Assembly: GCA_029964075.1 (NCBI GenBank)
Contig: CM057142.1
Location: forward strand, 38,380,392-38,444,391
Source of the DNA: Patiria pectinifera
Lineage: Eukaryota; Echinodermata; Asteroidea; Valvatida; Asterinidae
Reading direction: 5' to 3'
Length of the DNA stretch: 64,000 nucleotides
A program made the translations under genes and the position numbers. The notes below the pieces were generated by a model. That model searched no databases. It was not told the DNA's origin and saw only the letters and a program-made list of their open reading frames with translations. Below, piece after piece: positions 49,201 through 58,181 of this stretch. Position 1 is the first letter of the stretch, and each line of letters starts with the position of its first letter.

Positions 49201-52200
49201 ATGACACTCTGGTACCCCGAGTTCCGCATGTGCAAAACGGTACGAGTCCCACCAGTGGGTACCCGAGTAACAGTCTTACATGGCAGGATGACCGTAATAC
49301 CATGTAAAATTCTGCTAAATCCACTTCGAAAGTCTGCCAATCACCCAGTAGGCCTATATATTGCTGTTCCATTGTGTAAGGGTTTGTTTTTCAGGGATCT
49401 TTCAAAAAACGAAGGTTTTTCAAACCAAATGTGCCCATATTTCTCTTAATCTTTTTGATTGTCCTTCATCTACATAATTCTGCCGAAAAAAATATTCTGC
49501 TGGATTTTCTGTACAACTCATTTTTGGATACAAATATTCTGTCAAATGTAGCCGAAATTCGGCTAGAACGGTCACTCGATCACAGTATGTTTACTAAAAA
49601 TTGAAGCGTGGCTGTTACGCCCCAACTATTGCATCGGTCCCAACTATAGTTGGGACTGTCCCAACTATAGTGCGGCAGTTGGGTCGGCCCAACTATAGTT
49701 AGGACTGGAGTTGCGCCGGACGCTGTGGCCCAGCTATAGATGGGCCCCACCCATAGCTAATTTCAGTGGTTCCAAGTAAAGTCAGACGTGTATATATCAG
49801 AGCTGTAGAAATGTTACGGTGGCTGTACAGCAAGTGAACTATAGTTAGGACCGCAAAATTCAAAGATTGGCGTGGCCCAACTATAGATAGCTAATGTCAA
49901 GGGTCCCAAGTAAAGTCGGACATGTATCAGAGCTGTAGGGAATGTTTTATAGTTGTACATCAATGTAAACTATAGTTGGGACCGCAAAATTAAAATATTG
50001 CACTGTGGCCCAACTACCCCACCCATAGCTAATTTCATTGGTCCCAAGTAAAGTCAGATGTGTATAAGAGTTGTAGGGAATGTTTAACCCTAACCGCCCT
50101 GAATCCTCCAAAATCCTTTTTGCAAATTGGAGGAATTTGCAGGATTGAGGTCACATGGCAAAAGTGCATTGCTGATTTCGGAGTACGCACTGTGTCAAGG
50201 TCTTGGGCCGGACCTTGTGTTGTTTATGCTCAGCCGTGCATAAATTTAGTCCTTGATTATACTTGACATCCTCTCCGCACTGCTCCAGGATGTCACTGCC
50301 TCTGCCTCAGCCTATTGACAGTTATAGCCGGAGGATTTTGCAGGATTCAGGCAGTGGTCACCCCTCCATGGACCATATTCAAGAAATAACGGAGGAATTT
50401 GCAGGATTAAGGCTATATGCTATTTTCCCACGAGGCCAATTGGAGGATTTTGCAGGATTGAGGCTACATCCTAGCAAAAAGGCCTAGGGAGTTAGGGTTA
50501 ATAATCGTACAACAACGTACACTATAGTTGGGACCACAAAATAAAAAGATTGGGGTGGCCCAACTATAGATTAGCCCCGTCAATAGCTAATTTCATTGGT
50601 CCCAAGTACAGTCAGATGTGTATCAGAGTTGTAGGGAATGTTTTATAGTCGTACAGCAACATAAACTATAGTTGGGACCGCAAAATAAAAAGATTGGAGT
50701 GGCCCAACTATAGATTGGCCCAATCAATAGCTAATTTCAATGGTCCCAAGTAAAGTCAGACGTGTATCAGAGCTGTAGGGAACGTTTTACAGTTGTACAT
50801 CAATGTAAACTATAGTTGGGACACCGCAAAATAAAAAGATTGGAGTGGCCCAACTATAGATGGGCCTATGACTACCAACTATAGTTGGGCCAGCCCAACT
50901 GTGGAACTACAGTTGGGACCGTACTAACTATAGTTGGGACGATCCCAACTATAGTTGGGACCGATACCATAGTTGGGGCGTAACAGCGCTATGTATATAG
51001 CCACATTCACGGGTCTAGGTACAAGTTACTCGGACTAGGGTAAAATAACGATGACAATGGACAACTACAAAACGCAACACATAATATAAAAATGGCAATC
51101 ACCACGCGATGTACCGTAAATGGGAGTTTTCTGGGGATAACACTGGGAATCCATGGTAAATCAATCAATTATAAATGCCGGAGGCGCGCTGTACGGCATC
51201 AACTGGCCCATTATTTTTTTAAGGCAGTGTATATTTTGCCGGAGACGGCAAACCTTCAGAAAACGTTAGTTTGCCGGATATGCACTGAACATTTTTTTTG
51301 TACTTAAACATTTTCCGGTGACAAATTTTAGTCTGGCTCCATGCCAATACTATCGTTGTATTTTTGTATTTACAAGATGGGAATCAGACCATTTTATAAT
51401 TTCGGACTTTATTTCCCTTTTAAAAAAAATCCTCCAGAGCCACAAATCTGAAAAAGAAAAAATAATACTCTGCAATAAAATGTTTGAGTCATATTAAAAT
51501 AATAAAAGAAGAATATTCTTATTTATTTGGAAACAGGTCAACTCGTACGCGAACCAACTCGTACGCGAGTCAACTCGTACGCGGATTGGTCAAGTCGTAC
51601 ACGAGTCAACTCGTACGCGAGCCAACTCGTACGCGTGCCAACTCGTACGCGAGCCAACTCGTACGCGAACCAACTCGTACATGAACCAACTCGTACGCGG
51701 GCCGTTTTAGGAGTGGTTTCGAGGATTGGGTTGGCATGGTTGGGAAGAATTTTCAGGGCCACAAAAAAAAACCGGCCCTTTTCAGGGCCACACATTTTCA
51801 CAAAAGAGAATAGACAATTTGCACTGTCTAACTGAAAACCCAATCGGTCCTTTTCAGGGCCACCACACATTTGCAGTGATATTAAATAAAATTCAAATTT
51901 TTAAAAATAAATCAAATTCACCTCCCCATTGTTTTATTTTACAAAATATAATTTGGAGACATAATAATTAGGACTAACAAATTATCGGACCCAAGCAAAA
52001 AAATAATTTTCTGACCCAAGAAAATCGCATTTGACCCAAGAAACCTCGCATTTCCGGTGAAATTATATAAAATTCTGATTTTAACAAGGCGGATTCAGCA
52101 CTGGCGGATTCAAAAATCAACTACATTTAATTTGAAAATCTCAACCTTTCAAAAAAAAGGTAAAATTATGCCGACCTACCGTACCGAACCTAATTTCATC

Positions 52201-52987
52201 TGTCCATGTGAGCTAAACCCATCGTCTAAACTCACGCGTCATTTGTTGGTCCGCGTACGAGTTGGTCCGCGTACGAGTCGGTCCGCGTACGAGTCGGTCC
52301 GCGTACGAGTCGGTTCGCGTACGAATTGACTCGCGTACGAGTTGGTCGCGTACGAGTTGGTTCGCGTACGAGTTGACCTGTGGGAAAAAAACACTTAAAA
52401 TTGTGGCGGGGATCAGGATTCGAACTCGGGACATCCCACTCACTAGAGCCATTGCCTAACCACTACACCGACTGTGCTACACAACTTTGGTGGGAATTTA
52501 ATACATGTTATAATTCAGCCCTATCTCAAAGAGTACAGCGCCCTCTGTTGATTTGGATTGCCGCCGGCAAACCTTTAATAAACGTTAGTTTGCCGGCGTT
52601 ACCTCCGGCAAAATATACACTACCTTTTTTTAAATTTAATTGATAAACTGCGAAGGAAAATCATAATTCTACATGTACCCCAACATGCCCAAGAAACTGT
52701 TCAAAAATTACCAAAAAGGTGTCATTACATTGAGAGAAGTCTGCTTTAGGTTGACAATGTCATTTTTTTTAGTAATAAAAGAAATTCTTGATTCTAATTT
52801 GATCGAAACAAAACAGGATCAAACACTACACGATCGCCATTTTATTAGAAGGGGTTTCCCACCCATTAACGTTATGCCGCTACAAATGACTAACTGACCG
52901 ACCGGTCCATGCCGACCAAAAAAACAAACCTGTTGTTCCCCTTTCAAGCTCGATCCTTTCTTCCGGCACATCAGATAGGTCCATCAT
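40144..52987 (-). CDS. SYNJ2BP: SYNJ2BP/OMP25-like: PDZ protein with mitochondrial tail anchor (148 aa)
   Basis: Four exons on the minus strand: 52987-52930, 46340-46204, 41778-41665, 40281-40144. All splice sites are GT-AG and the phases agree. The product begins [20 protein letters not shown]. It then has a PDZ domain with the carboxylate-binding GLGF loop (about residues 20-23), GGRDQPHV, and [14 protein letters not shown]. It continues [18 protein letters not shown] and ends with a membrane segment ([19 protein letters not shown]) and KHRKH. Length and order match SYNJ2BP (human 145 aa), a tail-anchored mitochondrial outer-membrane adaptor that binds synaptojanin-2, RRBP1 and other C-terminal PDZ ligands. 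The short basic C-terminal tail fits mitochondrial targeting. The introns are full of foldback elements and span over 12 kb. Confidence 0.94.
40520..41410. repeat. Interspersed repeat F4, copy b (interrupted)
   Basis: Carries GTCAAAACAAGTCAAA, GCATGCCTACGTGAGA and, after a 441-bp insert, AACCAATAAAA and CCGGCCACGTGACGGGCTCT, as in copies a and c. The insert is the TTAA element at 40807-41247. Confidence 0.65.
40807..41247. mobile_element. TTAA-target MITE inserted in repeat F4
   Basis: Perfect TTAA on both sides (40803-40806, 41248-41251). Ends CCCTAAAGGGGCCGGG and CCCCGGCCCCTTTAGGG are inverted copies. Copies a and c of the host repeat are uninterrupted at this point, which defines the insertion. 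Size 441 bp. PiggyBac-type target. Confidence 0.8.
41665..41778 (-). CDS. SYNJ2BP: SYNJ2BP exon 3: second half of PDZ
   Basis: 38 codons, phase 0-0. Acceptor TTCCTGTAG, donor GTAGGT. Encodes [20 protein letters not shown] and VVLVVQH. Confidence 0.93.
42840..43385. repeat. Interspersed repeat F4, copy c
   Basis: It starts with a hairpin (AAGACTGGCTTGGGG with CCCCAAGCCGGTCTT). It continues with GTCAAAACAAGTCAAA and CAACCAATAAAAGGG and ends with GACAGGCTCTCGACCAATAG. Confidence 0.6.
43386..45038. other. SYNJ2BP intronic sequence with a small foldback
   Basis: No exon. At 44601-44817 GCAACAAGGTCGTA is inverted as TACAACCTTGTTGC, with further copies of the GCAACAAGGTC unit inside. Confidence 0.45.
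45039..45681. mobile_element. Foldback element F3
   Basis: Same family as F2 in the opposite orientation. It has GGGTATGAAGTG, GGAATTCCATATGTGATGCT and its inverse, CTTTAGAGTTTATTTTCCTG and its inverse, and a right end GTCCAACCTGGGCTA. The left terminal repeat appears shortened. It lies in a SYNJ2BP intron. Confidence 0.7.
46204..46340 (-). CDS. SYNJ2BP: SYNJ2BP exon 2: first half of PDZ
   Basis: 137 nt. Acceptor TTCTTTTCAG, donor GTATGT. Encodes [20 protein letters not shown], then [20 protein letters not shown] and DKIVE. The GLGF loop is intact. Confidence 0.94.
46341..48381. other. SYNJ2BP first-intron sequence
   Basis: No exon found. A TCAAGCTGAACCC block followed by A-rich sequence and CACTCC(A/C)GG is directly repeated near 47370 and 47820. 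GTAATTTTTCGGAATATAAG near 47888 resembles a widespread animal repeat end, but the family was not recognised. Confidence 0.4.
48382..48496. repeat. Hairpin with long arms
   Basis: ACACAAGTGCATTTCGAACG with GGGAGTCGGGAACTAG on the left is inverted on the right (CTAGTTCCCGACTCCC, CGTTCGAAATGTACTTGTGT). The loop is about 28 nt. MITE-like. Confidence 0.65.
48958..48983. repeat. Perfect 26-bp palindrome
   Basis: The sequence ACGTGGCGTTGTA is followed directly by its exact reverse complement TACAACGCCACGT. It may be the centre of a decayed element or a cruciform-prone site. Confidence 0.8.
49611..50987. repeat. Foldback with CCCAACTATAGTTGGGAC units and internal tandem repeats
   Basis: The ends GCTGTTACGCCCCAACTA and its exact inverse bound the element. 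Many copies of the palindromic word CCCAACTATAGTTGGGAC lie inside. A longer unit of about 130-140 bp (with GTCCCAAGTAAAGTCAGA and GAGCTGTAGGGAA) is repeated about five times. It is interrupted by the TTAA element 50088-50497. No protein. Confidence 0.8.
50088..50497. mobile_element. TTAA-target MITE nested in the CCCAACTATAG foldback
   Basis: Flanked by TTAA (50084-50087, 50498-50501). Ends CCCTAACCGCCC and GGGAGTTAGGG. It contains four or more GGAGGATTTTGCAGGATT words. The host unit is uninterrupted in its other copies (GTAGGGAATGTTTTATAG), confirming the insertion. Confidence 0.78.
51121..51175 (+). repeat. 55-bp direct repeat, copy 1
   Basis: Identical over 55 nt to 53249-53303 (starts TGGGAGTTTTCTGGGGATAA), with unrelated flanks. 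Confidence 0.75.
51534..52380. repeat. Foldback with inverted CAACTCGTACGCGAGC minisatellite arms
   Basis: Ends CAGGTCAACTCGTACGCG and its inverse. The left arm (to about 51705) is a tandem array of 16-bp CAACTCGTACGCGAGC units with variants. The right arm (from about 52248) is the same array inverted. The 540-bp centre has a repeated TTTTCAGGGCCAC word. Open frames here are artefacts of the tandem array. Confidence 0.8.
52411..52482 (-). repeat. tRNA-like SINE head
   Basis: On the minus strand, TGTAGTGGTTAGG (box A-like) and GAGTTCGAATCC (box B) are spaced as in a tRNA. The 72-nt stretch abuts the inner foldback. Cloverleaf pairing looks degraded, so it is called SINE-like and not a functional tRNA. 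Confidence 0.5.
52930..52987 (-). CDS. SYNJ2BP: SYNJ2BP exon 1: start
   Basis: 58 nt from ATG to donor GTTTGT, phase 1. Encodes [19 protein letters not shown] and the first base of Gly. The acidic ERIELERG stretch parallels EEEINLTRG of vertebrates. Confidence 0.88.
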
Positions 52988-53248
52988 GCCACCAGGATTA
53001 CGTCAGGAATGCTAAAAACAAAATACTTTCGTTGTTATGGGACGCAAAATGAGCTTTTCGGTAGCAAGCTTTTACGGGACACAGAAGACGGGTTTGCAGA
53101 TCGACATTCGCGAATGACCGAAGTGCGCCCTCTAGCTCTATCTCTATTCGAGATTGCAATAATTAATAAGCCGCGGCATCATTCCCGCTTGGGCTTCTTA
53201 GCTTAGCCCACGGTCACCAGCAAAATATTGAAAAGTCCGTTAAAAATT

Positions 53249-53303
53249 TGGGAGTTTTCTGGGGATAACACTGGGAATCCATGGTAAATCAATCAATTAT
53301 AAA
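53249..53303 (+). repeat. 55-bp direct repeat, copy 2
   Basis: Identical to 51121-51175; lies upstream of SYNJ2BP exon 1. Confidence 0.75.
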
Positions 53304-53373
53304 ATAACAATTAATTGTTGTTGGATCACCCATTGATCACCCTTTTTGATTTCAGGTCGTGGGCCGTGGCCGA

Positions 53374-53627
53374 CCTAGCCTTTCGCCAAGGCCATCGTGG
53401 CTTAGAGCGGCCAGAGTTGCGAAATAACTGTAAGTTCAGATCAAAAATAAGTTCATACACTCAAATAATTTCTTGAAATACTTTTTACAAGTAAAATTAA
53501 AATAAGATAATGTAAGAACAATTACGTGGTCACGATCTCGTGGAAAACTAGACTCGCATTTTTTGTTTTTAAATTTTGTGCAAGCATCTGGCCGGGCGCG
53601 TCGCCGATGGCCTTGGTGAAAGGCTAT
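53374..53627. repeat. Foldback (CTAGCCTTTCGCCAAGGCCATCG arms)
   Basis: CCTAGCCTTTCGCCAAGGCC is inverted at GGCCTTGGTGAAAGGCTAT. 254 bp, upstream of SYNJ2BP. Non-coding. Confidence 0.6.
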
Positions 53628-53999
53628 AGCCGTCCTTACTTTCCTTGCCTGTAGAGGGTGCTGTTTTACCATTCTAAAATCCAAATTAAACGTGATCCTA
53701 GCCTCGTGTCTAGTCTACTCAAGTCGTCGTATCGATCGATCGCCGGTGCCGAGTACAGGCAGGATTACCCACAATTAATTTGCGATCTGGTTTTAGAGAT
53801 TAATGTAGGTTCAGATTCAGAAGGGCAAAGAGTTATTTAAATGCTTCCGTATTTATCTGTGTGATACTGATTCACTGAATGCATAATGATTGGCAGCCAT
53901 TCGGCATCCGAGGGCTAGCCGATAACGTTATCATGGTTATGGTGGTTCTGGTTCTTGGTTCTTGGTCATGTTGATTGGTTCTTCTCCTAAATACTCCAT

Positions 54000-54262
54000 G
54001 TGGGAGTTTATACAGGAGGCCAGAAACACCGGGGCAAACCCCTTCTCTTAGCGATAAGTGTTTACTGTGTTCTTTTACGTGCATTATACAACACACGAGA
54101 CCTACAGCTTTACGTCCCATCCCAAGGACGAAGCAATAATGGTAAAGTGCCTTGCTTAAGGGCACAAGTGTCTGCCGGCAGGCTCGAACCCACGTCACTG
54201 TTGCCTCTGAAACACCAGAACTCGAGTCCGGTGCTCTTAACCGCTAGGCCATGAGTTTGACA
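54000..54262 (-). mobile_element. tRNA-derived SINE
   Basis: On the minus strand a tRNA-like head (TGGCCTAGCGGTTAAGAGC as box A region, GTGGGTTCGAGCC as box B) is followed by a body with CTTAAGCAAGGCACTTTACC and GGGACGTAAAGCTGTAGGTC, which resembles a SINE body common in invertebrate deuterostomes. A frame on this stretch is an artefact. Confidence 0.65.
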
Positions 54263-54992
54263 CTCCACTGCGCCTATCAATGTTCCCCCTCCCGGCCCGA
54301 GCTGCTAGCTCCACCCAAGACGTGGGGATTATCACTTTTGAAGTCCCCATCCCTCGGGCAAAATTGAAGTGACAATCTCTGACATACGTGTGGGGTGCTT
54401 TAGTGATTGTCTTCCAATGAAGTACGCCATGTAACAAGTTTCCATTTGCCCACCCTTAGCTCAATTTCTGGAGCAGGCAAAAGTGACCAAATATCCCGAC
54501 ATCGGTCCTGGGGCAGTGCGGCCGGGATTTGATGGGTGCATTTGATAGGCGCATTAGCATGAACATTGAACCAATGAATATATCTCTTTTGAATTTGTTC
54601 TTGTTATTGTCGCCATTTGGCATTATAAGACCAAATACTAAAGAAAGCCATTGACAGCACTGTTTGTAGGGCTAGCCTATCTACATATTATTGTAGGCCC
54701 TACGTGTAATTTACATAAAAAATCATAGGCTAAATATAACATCAATGTGTTAAAACAAGACTTTCTGAAACACGGTACATGTGACAAAACATTGTTTTGT
54801 TTTTTGGCTTCGTCATGCTTTGATCAAAGAAAAATCGGGTGTTAAACAGACCTATGCCAAAAACATGTACCAAAAAACTTTCAATTTTGTGGCCGTACAT
54901 GTAAATACATGTATTTCCAACTAAACCAAAAACTCTGGTGAGTACATGTATTCATTGTTATAATGACTGTTTCTCCATCAGAATCTTGCGAG
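54263..54992. other. Upstream region of the first palmitoyltransferase gene
   Basis: No exon recognised. A probable acceptor (TTTCTCCATCAG at 54970-54981) precedes the coding start, implying a non-coding upstream exon that I could not place. Confidence 0.4.
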
Positions 54993-55880
54993 ATGGATGT
55001 CGGAGAGAAGGCCAAACAAGTCATGTCTTACTTCACTCAGCCAAGTATGATGAAACTGCTGCGGTTGGCCAACATCGCCGGCGTCGTGTACTTCTGGGTA
55101 GTCTCCTCTCTGGTCCTGTACGTCAACCTCTTCTGCATCCTCCCCAGCCTACTCAAGGAGGATGATTTCTGGCTGAAATTCCACTGGTGGTTCTTCACCT
55201 TGGCTGCGGCCAGCATGTTCGTCAATTACTTCATCTGCTTGTGGAAAAACTCGGTGTACACGTCCGCCGCAGGAACAGGCAACACTGACGAGGCTACTGC
55301 CAAGGGCTGGGACCACTGCGTGCCGTGCCAGCAGTACATCCCACCCAGGGCACACCATTGCCCCATCTGCAAGAGATGCATCCTCAAGAGAGACAGGCAC
55401 TGCTACTTTCTGGGTATCTGCGTGGGCCACTTCAACCAGAGGTACTTCCTGGTGTTCCTGTTTTACGCCACGGTTGCTGCCTTGCATGGTGCCGTCTGCT
55501 TCTTCGTGTACCTGAATGCCAACTTTGCCGTGCTTCTTTCGGCCGAGGTGTACAACTACCTCTACCCGTTCAGCACGGCAAAGTGGATCCTTGGTTTCAC
55601 TCCCTCGTATCTGTACGGCACCCTCACTCTAGCCTACATTAGTCTGATGCTGGGAATCGGATGCGCCGGCCTTTTCTACTTCCATTTCCAGCGAGCACTG
55701 CATTGCCAGACCTCCCATGAGTATGGCAATAGAATCACTACCTTCAATCGAGGATCGCAGAGGAACTTGCAAGAGGTGTTTGGCAGCTATTGGTGGCTAG
55801 CTTTCCTGCTGCCCATTCCACAGAAGCAAACAAGTGATGGCATCGTGTGGAACAGGCCAAAAGAAATCAAGGGGATTTAA
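54993..55880 (+). CDS. ZDHHC22/24-like palmitoyltransferase with DRHC in place of DHHC (295 aa)
   Basis: Start chosen at ATG 54993 (GAGATGG context). An in-frame ATG at 54963 lies on the intron side of a likely acceptor at 54981. Membrane segments are at about residues 25-47, 60-82, 150-180 and 215-240. The Cys-rich domain reads CVPCQQYIPPRAHHCPICKR, then CILKRDRHCYFLGICVGHFN, so the first His of DHHC is Arg while the catalytic Cys and zinc-binding Cys/His are kept. The TTxE motif appears as TSHE, and NLQEVFGSYWWLAFLLPIP closes the family region. S-acyltransferases of this family act at ER/Golgi membranes. DQHC is tolerated in ZDHHC13; whether DRHC is active is unknown. AATAAA at 56168-56173 may end the message. 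Confidence 0.88.
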   Translation: MDVGEKAKQVMSYFTQPSMMKLLRLANIAGVVYFWVVSSLVLYVNLFCILPSLLKEDDFWLKFHWWFFTLAAASMFVNYFICLWKNSVYTSAAGTGNTDEATAKGWDHCVPCQQYIPPRAHHCPICKRCILKRDRHCYFLGICVGHFNQRYFLVFLFYATVAALHGAVCFFVYLNANFAVLLSAEVYNYLYPFSTAKWILGFTPSYLYGTLTLAYISLMLGIGCAGLFYFHFQRALHCQTSHEYGNRITTFNRGSQRNLQEVFGSYWWLAFLLPIPQKQTSDGIVWNRPKEIKGI

Positions 55881-57812
55881 TATTAACCACCCTGTTCATA
55901 AACAAATCCAACAAGTTTTACAAGATTTGTAGACAAGCAGTATATTTGTACCTTGTGATATGGAATTGGGTGGTTAAGCTTAATGGATTTTGGAGCTGTT
56001 AGGCCGCCCTCAGGTCGACCTTGCGACGACACAGAACAGTTGGCGACTGGCTTTTCAGGTTCAAGCTGCGCCTGAGCTACAAACGTCGGAAACATTTCAG
56101 TTGCCGATTTTTGTGTGACCTGAGTGTAACTCAGATGATATTAAGATGATCGGCATCAGTCGGCGCTAATAAACATCAAGTCGCAAAAGTAGAAAAATTT
56201 CAACTTCTGCGCTGCAATGGAACATGTTACTGACAGGCGGGAATCAATTGTAATCGACCTGTGTGATGTTACGACATCGTCGCGCATCCGGATCATCCTA
56301 TTCCATTGGCCAGCCAATCAGCATGTGGCAAAAATGGCTGAATGAAAAGACGTGGCCGTGGAAATATTGTTTGATTGTTACCAACACACGCACCAACATT
56401 TGAAGACGTCACATGATCACGTCTACACCAAAGAACTGTCGTGTCATGAGTGACATGAGCACGGTTGCCATTATTTTGTGTCGAGATGCCCCTTGTTCGA
56501 CGAGAATCACACAGTGTCTCAGTTTTGTGACTTAAGTATTACTTTTCTGCTTGATGCCAATGGTTTCGCTGCAGCGCAAGCAAATCGCAGGTTGACCTGA
56601 GGCAGCCCTTATAGTCACAGCTTTGTGGTTAAAATTATGCAGTTTCTAGAGAATCCCTAGAGATGGGATTATAAAGTAAGTGTTAGTGCCCCCAGTCGAT
56701 TTCACACAGCGGTTGATTTCACGAAATGCTAAGACGCGTCTTAGGAAGGATAACTCGTCTTAACTCGCGACTCGTTTTGGGATCAATTTCACCAAATTTA
56801 AGACACGTTCAACACGTCCTAACTTCCTGAGCAACGTGGCTGAACTCGTCTTAACTTGAGATCGGTCCAAGCATTGCTGTACGGTCTGAGGGTCGTCTTA
56901 TTTCATAAATGCATGCGTTAATTTGTGTAAGACAAGTTTCGTGAAATCGGCCCAAGGCTGAATGTAAAAATTGAGAATTCACCCCAGGCTGAGAAAAAAA
57001 ATGCAACAATAGATGTGAGCAGTGCCAAAGGGAAGTTTCCCTCACTTTTCAAATTGTCCAAAGGTTCTAATTTTTTAATGAAGTAAACTCCTGGTGAGAC
57101 ATCTTAGGATGCTATTCAGGCCCAGTCAAGATGTACTAAATATGAGCATTGAATCCTGATCAAAATCAAGACTTGTCTTGAATGTTTGTTCTCTTACCAT
57201 AATACCATGTCAATTTGGTAGCTGAGACAACTGAAGTAAAATGCCTCCTGCTAGGATTGGAATTGGCATTATCAAATAAATTTCACTAACATTCACAAAT
57301 TTAAAGAAATCGCTTAGTGAATTTTAGGCATGCAAACATGGCCGTCACAAAGAATGAGGAAATTCCAGCTTTACAAGACTCGCAGTGATGTTTTAAAATG
57401 TTACTATAGATTGCAAGAGAACTTTAAAAAGTAAATCACAAAATCGGCAAATTTGTCTTCTTGCAATTTTAATGTAAATGTGCTCATTCTGCATTTGATG
57501 TACAATGTATTCATGTTATACATTTGATAATATTACCCAGTTGAGCGTACAATAGTTCCAAGCTGTCATGACATTTGATTAATTAATATTTCCTTTTTAG
57601 AGTGTTCATGTATGTTAGCACTACCTTTCAAATATTACACGCAATATGCATGAAAGGTTCTTTGTACAGTACTAAATTACATGGCTGAAACAATTTGATC
57701 TGCAGTTTAATGTGTCAGATATAAGCAGTTAATTATCCATCGTGTTTTGGCTACGTTTAATGTACTGTACAGTACAAAATAAATTTTGAGACTTGGTAAT
57801 GTGATTGCTGTG
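55881..57812. other. 3' UTR and spacer with a foldback
   Basis: No exon. Contains the foldback at 56715-56948 and AT-rich sequence otherwise. Confidence 0.4.
56715..56948. repeat. Foldback with GATTTCACGAAA ends and CGTCTTAA words
   Basis: GATTTCACGAAA at the left, TTTCGTGAAATC at the right, with AAGACGCGTCTTA and CTCGTCTTAAC words between. Its ends resemble the inner element at 7634-8259. Confidence 0.6.
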
Positions 57813-57815
57813 TAA

Positions 57816-58181
57816 GGCCAAAAAAAAAGTCTCCGGTTTCAGGTATGCGCGCGCGTAGCCGTAGCCATGCGCGTCGGCAAAATGAAAAAGGTTTTTATTC
57901 AATGAAAGATGATGTCTCAAAACCGCCAAACTCACTGGTTTGACTGGAATCCTGCTGCTGCACAATTTTAACGTGTTTTTGGATGGGGTTATGATCGAGA
58001 ATAAGCTTTATGTGGCCTCTCTGGACTCCCATATATTTGCACTAAGTTTAGTCGGGCACCATTTGCAGTCATCAGCCAACATTTAAGGCAAAAAAAATCA
58101 GGTAAAAAAAATAAAGCCGCGTCGCTGCACCACTTTTTGGGCAAGCTCAATACCAGAAACCGGAGACTTTTTTTTTTGGCC
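57816..58181. mobile_element. Harbinger-like MITE, copy 1
   Basis: Ends GGCCAAAAAAAAAGTCTCCG and its inverse, flanked by TAA on both sides (57813-57815, 58182-58184). The 3-bp TAA target and GGCC start fit PIF/Harbinger. 366 bp, no transposase. The copy at 60222-60591 is inverted relative to it. Confidence 0.75.

Larger units (their letters stand above)
51221..52626. repeat. Outer foldback (GTGTATATTTTGCCGG arms)
   Basis: AAGGCAGTGTATATTTTGCC and ACGTTAGTTTGCCGG occur on the left and, inverted, on the right (GCCGGCAAACC..., CCGGCAAAATATACAC). It encloses the minisatellite foldback 51534-52380 and a tRNA-like stretch. Confidence 0.6.

Noticed and set aside
51484-51870. Frames of about 66-110 aa rich in repeated Arg-Thr or Ser-Tyr-Ala words
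   Set aside because: They are translations of the CAACTCGTACGCG tandem array and its inverse, with no start or splice support.
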